A stretch of DNA of 32,622 bases from an uncultured Planctomycetaceae bacterium. GTDB lineage: Bacteria > Planctomycetota > Planctomycetia > Pirellulales > UBA1268. Shown one piece after another: positions 14,808 to 22,175 of the stretch. How positions within the stretch are numbered: the first letter of the stretch is position 1; each line of letters starts with the position of its first letter. The position numbers and the translations under genes were made by a program. The notes under the pieces were generated by a model that searched no databases, was not told the origin of the DNA, and saw only the letters and a list, made by a program, of their open reading frames with translations. Where the stretch lies: NCBI GenBank assembly GCA_903885855.1, contig CAISKG010000538.1:1-32622 (forward strand). The letters run 5' to 3'.

Positions 14808-14844
14808 AAAAAAAAACTCCCGCGCGGCACGGGCCGCGCGGGAG
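14808..14844 (-). terminator. Intrinsic terminator of the TIGR03000 repeat-protein gene
   Basis: Read on the minus strand, a perfect 12-base-pair stem (CTCCCGCGCGGC and GCCGCGCGGGAG, four-base loop) is followed by nine T. It starts 48 bases after the stop at 14893. This is the clearest intrinsic terminator in the window and separates the repeat-protein gene from the HTTM run. Confidence 0.93.
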
Positions 14845-14892
14845 TGGCTCTCGGTCGGTCCCACCGGCCGGGGGGCCGGGGGGGCGGAGACG

Positions 14893-16077
14893 TCAGCGGA
14901 GCGAGACCTGGGTCTCGGTCGCGGCGGTCCGGCGGGCCGGATCGAGCGACAGTTCGACGGTGCCGCCGGCGACGAGATCGATGGTCTTGGAGACCACCTC
15001 CTCCTTGCCGTCGACGACGACCGCGACCTTGATCTCGTAGTTCTTCCACGACTGGCCCTGCTTCAGGGTCGTGGTCTCGAACAGGCGGGTGGCGCCCGTC
15101 GAGGCGGTCTCGTTGCCGGCCAGCCAAACCTTGGCCTCCGCGGGAACGTGGAGGGTGAGGCTGGTCTTCGGGGCGGCGACGGTCGTGTCGAAGGTGATGC
15201 TCGAACGGCCACCGGCGGCGAGCGTGACCGTGCGGGTCTGCTCGGCGGGGGTGCCGTCGCGGTCGACGACCATCTTCACGACGAACTCGTAATCCTTGCC
15301 GGTCTCGAGGCCACGCGACACGTAGCGGCGCCGGGCGCCGGTGGCGGAGGTCTTGGCACCGTTGACGAACACCTGCGCGTCGGTCGGGAGGTCGACGACG
15401 AGCAGCGCGCCGTCGGCGGGCACCGTCTCGACCGCGGCGCCGGCGTCGATGGCCGGGGCGGCGATCACCTCACCGCCGCCGTAGACCGGCGACTCGATGA
15501 TCCGGCCCGAGTCGACGGGATAGCCGGTCGAGTACTCGATGCCGCCCGAGGCGGCCGGAGCCGAGTAGCCGCCGTAGGAGCCGCCGCCGTACGAGCCGCC
15601 CGACGAACCACCGCCGGACGAGCCGCCGTACGACCCGCCCGAGCTGCCGCCCGACGAGCCGCCGTACGACCCGCCCGAGCTGCCGCCCGACGAGCCACCC
15701 GAGCTGCCGCCGTACGAGCCGCCCGAGCTACCGTGGCGGTAGAAGGCACGCATCGCCTTCTTCTGCGCGTGGTGCGCGAAGAGGCCGCCGTGCGAGCCGT
15801 GGCTGCCGTACGACGATCCGTACGACCCGTAGGAGCCGTAGGACCCGCCCGACGAGCCACCCGAGCTGCCGCCGTAGGAGCCGCCCGAGCTCGCGCCCGA
15901 ACTGCCGCCGTACGAACCGCCCGACGAACCACCCGACGACCCGCCGGAGCTGCCGGCCGAGCCATACGAAGCGCGGTAGCGGTGGTGCCAGCCGGCCTGC
16001 GCGTCGCAAGCCGTCGCCGCGACCGCCAGGAAAGTCACAACCCCTGCAAACGTGCAGTAACGACGATTGACCGACAT
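14893..16077 (-). CDS. Secreted Ser/Gly/Tyr-repeat protein with two TIGR03000 domains
   Basis: This 394-residue protein starts with a signal peptide (about 1-28, cleavage near ACDAQAGW). Residues 38-98 and 116-171 are SSGG/SYGG repeats, interrupted by LFAHHAQKKAMRAFYR (99-114), a basic island. Residues 222-300 and 303-378 are two copies of the TIGR03000 domain, a small beta domain found mainly in planctomycetes: ALLVVDLPTDAQVFVNGAKT...YVSRGLETGKDYEF in copy 1 and SLTLHVPAEAKVWLAGNET with TLKQGQSWKNYEIKV in copy 2. The arrangement suggests an exported, flexible surface or matrix protein; the function of the domain is unknown. ATG 16077 gives the complete signal peptide and has GGAG upstream. 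The gene has its own candidate promoter and a strong terminator, so it is probably transcribed alone and perhaps highly. Confidence 0.92.
   Translation of the reverse strand: MSVNRRYCTFAGVVTFLAVAATACDAQAGWHHRYRASYGSAGSSGGSSGGSSGGSYGGSSGASSGGSYGGSSGGSSGGSYGSYGSYGSSYGSHGSHGGLFAHHAQKKAMRAFYRHGSSGGSYGGSSGGSSGGSSGGSYGGSSGGSSGGSYGGSSGGGSSGGSYGGGSYGGYSAPAASGGIEYSTGYPVDSGRIIESPVYGGGEVIAAPAIDAGAAVETVPADGALLVVDLPTDAQVFVNGAKTSATGARRRYVSRGLETGKDYEFVVKMVVDRDGTPAEQTRTVTLAAGGRSSITFDTTVAAPKTSLTLHVPAEAKVWLAGNETASTGATRLFETTTLKQGQSWKNYEIKVAVVVDGKEEVVSKTIDLVAGGTVELSLDPARRTAATETQVSLR
15565..15966 (-). repeat. Coding low-complexity repeat (SSGG / SYGG units)
   Basis: About 400 bases consist of four-codon units reading SSGG and SYGG on the minus strand. 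The DNA shows short recurring blocks such as CCCGAGCTGCCGCC and GCCGTACGA(C/G)CCGCCC. Near-identical blocks suggest growth by slippage or unequal recombination. It is not a CRISPR array: units are contiguous, in frame and without spacers. Confidence 0.9.
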
Positions 16078-16198
16078 CAGGATCGCTCTCCGGAAAAGGG
16101 AAAAGGGAGGATGGGAGGTGATGGGACAGCCCCGTGCCGGCACGCGCGACCGTGGGAACCGGACCGATCGCAGGAGCCGCCGCCGACCGTTCGTGGCA

Positions 16199-16226
16199 AA
16201 GATAGTTTGACGATCAGGCAAAGCAA
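16199..16226 (-). promoter_or_regulatory. Candidate promoter of the repeat-protein gene
   Basis: On the minus strand TTGCTT (16226-16221) is followed after 16 bases by TATCTT (16204-16199). This would give a leader of about 115 bases before ATG 16077. Hexamer matches are modest, but the AT-rich setting and the flanking 10-base direct repeats support a regulatory region. Confidence 0.4.
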
Positions 16227-16324
16227 GCAGTCTAGGCGGGCGAGGTCGAGTTTGACGACGCTCCGACGCGCCGACCCTGACGGTCGGAGGGATCGTGCGG
16301 GGCCTTCCCGCCGCGAAAGCAGCG

Positions 16325-16355
16325 AAAAACAGGCTCCGGCGACATCGTTCCGGGG
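16325..16355 (-). terminator. Weak terminator-like hairpin after the PCMT gene
   Basis: Read on the minus strand, CCCCGG and CCGGAG (16355-16350 and 16339-16334) can pair with one mismatch around a ten-base loop. TG and five T follow. It lies about 50 bases after the PCMT stop. Placement is right, but the stem is short. Confidence 0.3.
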
Positions 16356-16402
16356 GCGTGGCCGGGCGCCCGCGGGGGGGCGGGGCATGACGGCGCCGGA
16401 CG

Positions 16403-17635
16403 TCAGCGGGGCGTGCCCGTGATCCGCACGTCATCCACGTCGAAGCGCCCCACGGCGCCGAGCATGCCGACCAGCACGATCGCCTCCCGGGCCCAGGGGG
16501 GCACCGTCACCGCGCCCTCCTCCTTCTGCCAGCCGAACGTTCCCTTCGGCAGCGCCACCGCGGCGCGCGACGACCGCGCCCGGCGCTCGTCGAAGAACTG
16601 CACCACCACCGCCGGCGACTCGCCGGCGGCGTTGCCCTCGCGCACCCCCTCGGCCCGCGCGACGAGGGCGATCTCGAGCCTGGCGACGGCCCGGCCGTCG
16701 ACCGGGAATCCCTGGAACACCTGCGCCGGCCGGCCACGCTCGGTGTTCTCGAAGCGCAGGTAGCGCCGCCCCTCCGGCGCGTCGTCGCCCTCCGCCAGCG
16801 CCATCTGGCGGCCGTAGTACCAGGCGGTCGGCACGTCGGCGTCGAGCACCTCCTCGAAGCCGCCGTTGCCCAGCGCCGGTCGGGTGCCGTCGGGCAGCAC
16901 GCGCCGGGCGTCCTCCGCGGCGCCGGTCATCGGCACGAACAGGCTCGGCACGAGCGCCTCGCGCACCATCGCGCCGTCGCGCTTCGTGAGCAGCACGAGC
17001 ACCTGCTCGTAGCGCTCGCCCACGGGGATGATCATCCGCCCCCCCTCGGCGAGCTGGTCGACGAGCGGCTGCGGGATCTCCTCGGGGGAGCAGGTGACGA
17101 TGATCTTGTCGAAGGGGGCGTGCTCCGGCCACCCCTCGAAGCCGTCGCCGATCCTGGTCTCGACGTTGCGGTAGCCGAGGCGGGCGAGGGTCCGCGCCGC
17201 CTTCTCGCCGAGGGGCTTGTTGATCTCGATCGAGTACACCGTCTTCACCAGCGGCGACAGCACCGCCGCCTGGTAGCCGCTGCCGGTGCCGATCTCGAGC
17301 ACGCGGTCGTCCGGGGCGGGCTCGAGGCGCTCCGTCATGTACGCCACCACGAACGGGCCCGAGATCGTCTGCTTCTCGCCGATCGGAAGGGCCATGTCGA
17401 CGTAGGCCAGATGGCGCTGCGGCGGCGGTACGAACTCGTGCCGTGGCGTGGTGCGCAGGCTCTCGAGGACACGGGGATCGCTCACCCCCCCGGAGGCGAT
17501 GTCCTCGCGGACCATGCGCTCGCGGAGCAGCGTCATCCGCTCCGCGGTGGCGTCGGGAGGGGCGGCGACGCCGCCGATCGCCCCGGCGAGGGCCGCCAGC
17601 GCGACGGCGGCGGTGAGGAACCTCGCGTGGGTCAT
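16403..17635 (-). CDS. Exported protein-L-isoaspartate O-methyltransferase with C-terminal beta-sandwich domain
   Basis: PCMT methylates L-isoaspartyl residues in aged proteins with SAM, starting their repair. Residues 34-245 match the family: ESLRTTPRHEFVPP (58-71), LPIGEKQTISGPFVVAYMTE (83-102), VLEIGTGSGYQAAVL (motif I, 112-126), IEINKPLGE, GDGFEGWPEHAPFDKIIVTC and GGRMIIPVG. Two things are unusual. Residues 1-24 form a signal peptide (THARFLTAAVALAALAGAIGG). Residues 255-408 add a second domain opening GNGGFEEVLDADVPTAWYYG and ending GRFDVDDVRITG, the pattern of carbohydrate-binding-like jelly-roll domains. At 410 residues it is about twice the usual PCMT length. The ATG overlaps the FKBP stop as ATGA. 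How SAM would be supplied outside the cytoplasm is unexplained. Confidence 0.9.
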   Translation of the reverse strand: MTHARFLTAAVALAALAGAIGGVAAPPDATAERMTLLRERMVREDIASGGVSDPRVLESLRTTPRHEFVPPPQRHLAYVDMALPIGEKQTISGPFVVAYMTERLEPAPDDRVLEIGTGSGYQAAVLSPLVKTVYSIEINKPLGEKAARTLARLGYRNVETRIGDGFEGWPEHAPFDKIIVTCSPEEIPQPLVDQLAEGGRMIIPVGERYEQVLVLLTKRDGAMVREALVPSLFVPMTGAAEDARRVLPDGTRPALGNGGFEEVLDADVPTAWYYGRQMALAEGDDAPEGRRYLRFENTERGRPAQVFQGFPVDGRAVARLEIALVARAEGVREGNAAGESPAVVVQFFDERRARSSRAAVALPKGTFGWQKEEGAVTVPPWAREAIVLVGMLGAVGRFDVDDVRITGTPR

Positions 17636-18516
17636 GGTTCGACACGCGCCCCGCGGGGGCGCGCCGCCTCGATGCCCTTGAGCTCGATCTCGAACACGAG
17701 CGCCTCGTGCGGTTCGATCACCGGGGGCGAGCCCTCCGCGCCGTAGGCCAGATCGGGGGGAACCCACAGGCGCCACTTCGATCCCGTCGCCATCAGGGGC
17801 AGCGCCTCCTGCCAGCCCGGCACCACCGCCTGCAGCGGAAACGTCGGGGGGGGCTGCGCGGGGTCGCTGGAGTCGAATTCGGTGCCGTCGAGATGGGTGC
17901 CACGGTAGTGGGCGGCCACGGCGTCGGTCGGCCCGGGCTTGGGCCCCTTCCCCTCGGCGAGTACCTGGTACTGCAGCCCGCTGGGCAGCGTCACCACCCC
18001 TTCCCGGCGGCCGTTCTCGGCCAGGAACGCGGCCGCCTTGGCCTTGTTCGCCTTGCCCCGCTCGGCCATCTCGCGGCGGAAGGCCTCCTGCTCCTGCTGC
18101 ATGCGCCGGTCGAAGGCCTCGAGCGCCGCCTTCACGCGGGCCTCCGGGATCCGCGGCGCGGCGCCCGCCAGGGCGTCGGCGAGGCCCTGCGCCAGCGCGT
18201 TCAAATCGGCCGGTGTGCGCTGGCGACGGAAGTCGTCCGCCATCCGCGTGCCGATCTGCAGGCCCAGCGCGTAGCCGAGTTCCCCCTCGGGCGTGTCGAG
18301 CCCGCGGGCCGGCGGGGCGAGCGCTTCCGCGGAGGGCGGGGGCGCCTTCCGGGCCGGCGGGGCCGCGGGCTGGGCCCGGAGCGAGGCGGCGCCCGCGGCC
18401 ACCAGAACGCACGCGGCGGCGAGGGTCGACCATCCCCCCCCTGCCCCGCGGCACGGGCGACGGGACGACGGCGTGCGGGGCACGGCGAGCACCGAGACGG
18501 CGCGCGGAACGGGCAT
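17632..18516 (-). CDS. Exported FKBP-type peptidyl-prolyl cis-trans isomerase (Mip/FkpA-like)
   Basis: FKBPs speed prolyl isomerisation during folding. The 294-residue protein has a long basic start, a hydrophobic core (about 31-47) and a likely cleavage site near SLRAQP. Residues 72-165 form the helical dimerisation region of Mip/FkpA (ELGYALGLQIGTRMADDF, NALAQGLADAL, then a Gln/Glu/Lys-rich helix). The FKBP fold occupies 173-284: LPSGLQYQVLAEGKG, VAAHYRGTHLDGTEFDSS (200-217), VVPGWQEALPLMATGSKWRL (231-250), PPDLAYGAEGSPPVIEPHEALVFEIEL. ATG 18516 has GGAGG eight bases upstream. It is coupled to the exported PCMT gene by an ATGA overlap, suggesting a joint role in quality control of exported proteins. 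Confidence 0.92.
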   Translation of the reverse strand: MPVPRAVSVLAVPRTPSSRRPCRGAGGGWSTLAAACVLVAAGAASLRAQPAAPPARKAPPPSAEALAPPARGLDTPEGELGYALGLQIGTRMADDFRRQRTPADLNALAQGLADALAGAAPRIPEARVKAALEAFDRRMQQEQEAFRREMAERGKANKAKAAAFLAENGRREGVVTLPSGLQYQVLAEGKGPKPGPTDAVAAHYRGTHLDGTEFDSSDPAQPPPTFPLQAVVPGWQEALPLMATGSKWRLWVPPDLAYGAEGSPPVIEPHEALVFEIELKGIEAARPRGARVEP

Positions 18517-18584
18517 GGCGGGGTCCTCCGGTGACCGTGTCGCCGGGCGGGCTCGAGCGGCCGCCGCTGCGACGCTGTGGCGAA

Positions 18585-18593
18585 AGTGTATCA
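18585..18593 (-). promoter_or_regulatory. Candidate extended -10 element for the FKBP-PCMT pair
   Basis: TGATACACT on the minus strand is an extended -10 (TGn then TACACT) with no recognisable -35. It would start transcription about 60 bases before the FKBP ATG, downstream of the ABC ATPase gene, making FKBP-PCMT a separate unit. Confidence 0.4.
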
Positions 18594-18680
18594 GAGGCCG
18601 CCGCCTCCCACCCCCCCGAGGGCCCACGCCGAGCCCGGCGCGACCCCCGCCGCCGGTGGAGCCCTCCGCCCGGCGACGAC

Positions 18681-19661
18681 TCACGCGCCGCGGCCCGGCG
18701 CGGGGGCTCGGGCCGGCGGGGTGTCGTCGGTGGGGCGGCCGAGCGAGCCGCGTGTGATCTCCAGGAACGCCGTCTCCAGGTTGACCTCCGACTCCCGCAT
18801 CGACTCCAGGCGGAATCCCTCCGCCACCAGACGGGCCGCCAGGGCCGAGGGCTCCTCGCATCCGACGGCCAGGGTGACGAGCACCTCGCCGTCGCGGACG
18901 GCCACCTTGTCGGCCTCGGGGCTGCGCTCGAGGAGCCGGGCCGCCGGTTCCGGGGGACCCGAGACGCGGATCCGGATCACGGGCCGGCCACGCACCTCGG
19001 CGAGCAATCCCTGGACGTCGCGGCAGGCGAGGAGCCGCCCATATTCGATGATCCCCACCCGGTTGCAGATGTCGGCGAGCTCCGGAAGGATGTGGCTGCT
19101 GACGAGGATCGTCTTGCCCAGCCCCTGGAGGCGCTTGAGCAGCCCGCGCATCTCGATCCGGGCCCGGGGATCGAGCCCGCTGGCGGGCTCGTCGAGCAGG
19201 AGCACCTGCGGATCGTGGAGCAGCACGCGCGCCAGCCCCAGGCGCTGCGTCATCCCGCGCGACAGGCTGGTGACCAGCTCGTCGCGTTTCACGGTCAGGT
19301 CGACCAGCTCCAGCGACCGCTCCGCCACGCGGCGGCGCTGGGGGCCGTCGATCCGGTAGGCGGCGGCGAAGAACTCGAGGTACTCGATGACGCGCATGTC
19401 GTCGTACACGCCGAAGATGTCGGGCATGTAGCCGATCGCCCGGCGGATCTCCCGCGGGTGGGTGTAGATCGAGTGCCCGCAGACGTAGGCCTCGCCCCAG
19501 GTCGGCGCCAGGAGCGTGGCGAGGATCCGGATCGTGGTCGTCTTGCCGGCGCCGTTGGGGCCGATGAAGCCGAACAGATCCCCCTTCTCGAGCTTGAGGT
19601 TCAGCGACTCCAGCGCCGAGAACTCGCCATATTTCTTCGTCAGGTCGATGGTCTCGATCAT
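18681..19661 (-). CDS. ABC transporter ATP-binding protein
   Basis: This 326-residue ATPase of the ABC-2/multidrug (CcmA/GldA-like) type has Walker A GPNGAGKTTT (34-43), a Q-loop region GYMPDIFGVYDDM (76-88), signature LSRGMTQRLGLARVLL (133-148), Walker B VLLLDEPASGLDPRAR (153-168) and switch LVSSHILPE. The signature is LSRGM rather than LSGGQ, as is common in this subgroup. A C-terminal part of about 100 residues (RIRVSGPPEPAARLLERSP, then SEVNLETAFLEI) follows the ATPase. The ATG overlaps the stop of the large GldG-like gene as ATGA. No ABC-2 permease gene is present nearby, so the membrane partner is either the upstream protein or encoded elsewhere. Confidence 0.93.
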   Translation of the reverse strand: MIETIDLTKKYGEFSALESLNLKLEKGDLFGFIGPNGAGKTTTIRILATLLAPTWGEAYVCGHSIYTHPREIRRAIGYMPDIFGVYDDMRVIEYLEFFAAAYRIDGPQRRRVAERSLELVDLTVKRDELVTSLSRGMTQRLGLARVLLHDPQVLLLDEPASGLDPRARIEMRGLLKRLQGLGKTILVSSHILPELADICNRVGIIEYGRLLACRDVQGLLAEVRGRPVIRIRVSGPPEPAARLLERSPEADKVAVRDGEVLVTLAVGCEEPSALAARLVAEGFRLESMRESEVNLETAFLEITRGSLGRPTDDTPPARAPAPGRGA

Positions 19662-21838
19662 GGGGCGGGTCCGGTGGGGGCAGGGGCGGCGTCCGGGGAC
19701 GACTCCGCGGGCACGTCGGCGGCACGCGACGCGGGGGACTTGGGGAGCGGGATCACGATCCGCCACAGCGCCGTCGCGTCGTCGTCGGCGGGGGCGCCCC
19801 CGACGGAGAGGCTCCAGTCGGTGGCGGGGGGGCCGCGTCCCACGAGCACCGCGCGGTCGAGGGGAAGGAGGGCCGAAAGGTCGAGCCGCGCCAGCGCCCC
19901 GGCCTCGAGCGTGGTGTAGGAACTGCCGCCGGCGGCCTCGTGGAATCCGGCGATCTCGAGGATCCGCGCGACGTCGGTGTCCTCCACGCGCCAGCGCTGC
20001 GTCTGCACGCGCTCGAGCACGGCGGCGCTGCGGGTCAGCGTGGCCGAGAGCGTGCGCGGTCCCTTGCCGGCGAGCGGATCGAACCGCCCCCCGGGGGGCA
20101 GCGTGCCGATCTCGTAGCACCAGCCCGCGTGGAACAGCGCGCAGTCGCGCAGCTCCGCCGGCAGCCGGCTCACGAGCCCGCCGCGCAGCATCCCCTGGGC
20201 GTCGCGCTCGAGCGACGACTCCACCAACCCCGCGGCCGCGGGAGCGCTCCACTCGGCCTCGAACACGCGGCTGGAGGAGGCCGCCAGCGGCACGCCCGCG
20301 AGCCGGTCGGCGGGCGGGCCCGCCCGATAGGGATCCGTCGCCAGCGACGGATGCGCCGCCGGCGCGTCGACCGCCCCCATGCCGCGCCCGCTGATGGCGT
20401 ACCACGACAGCGCGGCGGTGCCCGCGCCGGCGGCCGGTGGACCCGGCCGGGGAGCGGCGGCCAGATCGAGGCGGGCGTTCTCCGGCGACCACACGCCGAG
20501 GAACGACGTGCCGCGCGCGAGCGCCCCGGCCACGTCGACGTCGACCAGATCGGCCCGGTGCACCTGCCACGACCGCCCCTTGTAGCGCTCGCCGGTCCAC
20601 CAGGTGAAGGCGGTGAACGCGGCCACCAGCGCCGGCAGCGTGAGCCACGCCAGCCAGGGCCGGCCCGAGCGTCTCACGAGCCACCACTCCAGCGGATAGA
20701 GGCAGGCCACGTACACAAGCGCGAGCCCCGCCACCACCTCGAAGGGCACCGGGCCGACGCCGGGAAAGCGATCGATGGCGACGCGGAGCTGGCCGCCCAG
20801 ATCGACGGGCCCCTGCCCGGCGGCCCCCCCCCTGCCCCGGGCGCCGTTGCGGCCACCGAGGAGTTCGACCAGGAGCGTGTCGGAGCCGGTCCAGTTGCGG
20901 AACGGCGGCCGGTCGAGATCGAGCCCGGCCCAGGTGATCGTGCCGAAGCCGTGGGCACGGCGCACCACCAGCGGCAGGTCGGTGGGGGCCGAGCCCTCCC
21001 AGGCCTCGATCGCCCCGTCGAGCGCGGCGGTGCCGTCGAGCAGCGGGGCCTCGAGCCCGGCGACGGCCCCGCGCTCCAGGGGCCGCGAGGCCTTGGCGTA
21101 GGTCTCGATCGACGCCGTGCGCCGCAGGGGCACCATCCGCGCCACCCGTCCCGGGCCCCCCGCCGGCCCGGGCAGCCAGGCGGCCGCCGGCGTTCCGACG
21201 AGCGCCGGCGGCGCCGCGGAGGCGCCGGCCAGGAACACCATCCTCCCCCCGCGGCGCGTCCAGTCGTCGAGGGCGGCGAGCGTGTCGCCGGGGAGCGATC
21301 CGAGCGCGCTGCCACAGACGATGACGGCGTCGGCGACGTCGAACGCCAGCCCCGAGGGAGCCGGACGGTCGTCGTCGGCCAGCGCGAGCACGCGGGCCCG
21401 TGAGCCGTCGTCGCGCTGCATGAGCCGGGCGGCGCGCTCGGCGCCGGGCAGGTCGCCGATGACGAGCATCACACGCGTCGTCGATTCCAGCGGGGGGGGC
21501 AGGTCGAGCGGCGAACGCGTGCCGTCGGCCCACTCCACGAGCGCCCGCCCCGCCGGGCGGCCGCAGCGGACGAGGAACCGTGCCGCCCCGTCGGGCGACG
21601 TGTCGGCGGGGCCGGATCCGACGAGTTCGCCGTCCGCGTCCTCGACCCACACCCTGGCCGCGGCCATGCCGGCGGCGTCGGGCCCCACCGTCACCGGCGT
21701 CCACGACCCGCTCCGCCACGCGCCCCCGAGGCCGACCACCGTGGCCGCGGCGGCACGGCCCGCCGGCGCGGCGGCCGCGAGCGCCGCCAGGAGGAGCACC
21801 GCGATCGGCCGCGCGACGATGCGGAAGGAGCGCGTCAT
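19658..21838 (-). CDS. Large exported membrane protein, GldG/GATase-like architecture, unknown function
   Basis: This 726-residue protein has a signal peptide (about 1-31, ending AGRAAAATV) and a first extracytoplasmic region with a Rossmann-like GATase-type fold (VMLVIGDLPGAERAARLM at 123-140, ADAVIVCGSALGSLPGDTLAAL at 169-190, DDWTRRGGRMVFLAG at 191-205). Two adjacent helices follow (about 365-388 and 394-415), with the junction ACLYPLEWWLVRRSGRPWLAWLTLP. This resembles the 'GPLDYFLLRRLGRPxWTW' segment of uncharacterised membrane proteins that accompany ABC ATPases. Residues 420-726 are again extracytoplasmic, beta-rich and without motif. It is linked by ATGA overlaps both to the MazG-like gene upstream and to the ABC ATPase downstream. 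Its role is unknown; a partner of the ATPase is the simplest reading. Confidence 0.85.
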   Translation of the reverse strand: MTRSFRIVARPIAVLLLAALAAAAPAGRAAAATVVGLGGAWRSGSWTPVTVGPDAAGMAAARVWVEDADGELVGSGPADTSPDGAARFLVRCGRPAGRALVEWADGTRSPLDLPPPLESTTRVMLVIGDLPGAERAARLMQRDDGSRARVLALADDDRPAPSGLAFDVADAVIVCGSALGSLPGDTLAALDDWTRRGGRMVFLAGASAAPPALVGTPAAAWLPGPAGGPGRVARMVPLRRTASIETYAKASRPLERGAVAGLEAPLLDGTAALDGAIEAWEGSAPTDLPLVVRRAHGFGTITWAGLDLDRPPFRNWTGSDTLLVELLGGRNGARGRGGAAGQGPVDLGGQLRVAIDRFPGVGPVPFEVVAGLALVYVACLYPLEWWLVRRSGRPWLAWLTLPALVAAFTAFTWWTGERYKGRSWQVHRADLVDVDVAGALARGTSFLGVWSPENARLDLAAAPRPGPPAAGAGTAALSWYAISGRGMGAVDAPAAHPSLATDPYRAGPPADRLAGVPLAASSSRVFEAEWSAPAAAGLVESSLERDAQGMLRGGLVSRLPAELRDCALFHAGWCYEIGTLPPGGRFDPLAGKGPRTLSATLTRSAAVLERVQTQRWRVEDTDVARILEIAGFHEAAGGSSYTTLEAGALARLDLSALLPLDRAVLVGRGPPATDWSLSVGGAPADDDATALWRIVIPLPKSPASRAADVPAESSPDAAPAPTGPAP

Positions 21839-22134
21839 GGCTTCTCGGCGTCGGGGCAGGTGCAGGCGAACTGACCGCAGCCCGGGCAGCCGGCGCCGTA
21901 CTTGCGCCGCACCGCCTCCTCGAGGTCGACGTCCACGACGTTGGCGATCGTGGCGAGCCACGCCAGCACGTCGGCGAACTCGAGCGTCATCTCCTCCTTG
22001 GTGCCGCCGCGGAGCGCGCCGGCCAGTTCGCCCACCTCCTCGGAGAGCCACATGAAGGTTCCCTCGACCCCGCGGGCCGCGTCCTTGTCGTGGTACATCC
22101 GGCGGATCAGGGACTGCAGTTCGCGGAGCGTCAT
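21835..22134 (-). CDS. MazG-like nucleotide pyrophosphohydrolase with C-terminal Cys cluster
   Basis: This 99-residue protein is an all-alpha NTP pyrophosphohydrolase. The metal-binding helices read WLSEEVGELAGAL (29-41; E32, E33, E36) and EEMTLEFADVLAWLATIANV (47-66; E52, D55), the ExxE(x)nExxD pattern of the MazG/dUTPase-2 superfamily that hydrolyses (d)NTPs to monophosphates. The last 20 residues add CPGCGQFACTC (C83, C86, C91, C93), a probable zinc knuckle absent from classical MazG. The single-domain length matches MazG-like house-cleaning enzymes. ATG 22134 starts the first helix. It is 41 bases downstream of the RND pump and its stop overlaps the large membrane-protein ATG as ATGA. Substrate unknown. 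Confidence 0.88.
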   Translation of the reverse strand: MTLRELQSLIRRMYHDKDAARGVEGTFMWLSEEVGELAGALRGGTKEEMTLEFADVLAWLATIANVVDVDLEEAVRRKYGAGCPGCGQFACTCPDAEKP

Positions 22135-22175
22135 CGTCGGGTCCGGGCGGGAGAGGGGCGGGCGACAGGGGAGTT

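Larger units (their letters stand above)
16078..16402. other. Intergenic region upstream of the repeat-protein gene
   Basis: These 325 bases lie between the PCMT stop and the repeat-protein ATG. They contain a weak terminator-like hairpin near the PCMT side, a candidate promoter at 16199-16226, and a perfect 10-base direct repeat AGTTTGACGA at 16204-16213 and 16249-16258. The middle (16190-16260) is clearly less GC-rich than its surroundings. No gene is visible. Confidence 0.5.

Noticed and set aside
15565..15966. Regular repeats suggesting a CRISPR or satellite array
   Set aside because: Units are contiguous, in frame and encode SSGG/SYGG within a protein with signal peptide and C-terminal domains; there are no spacers or cas genes.
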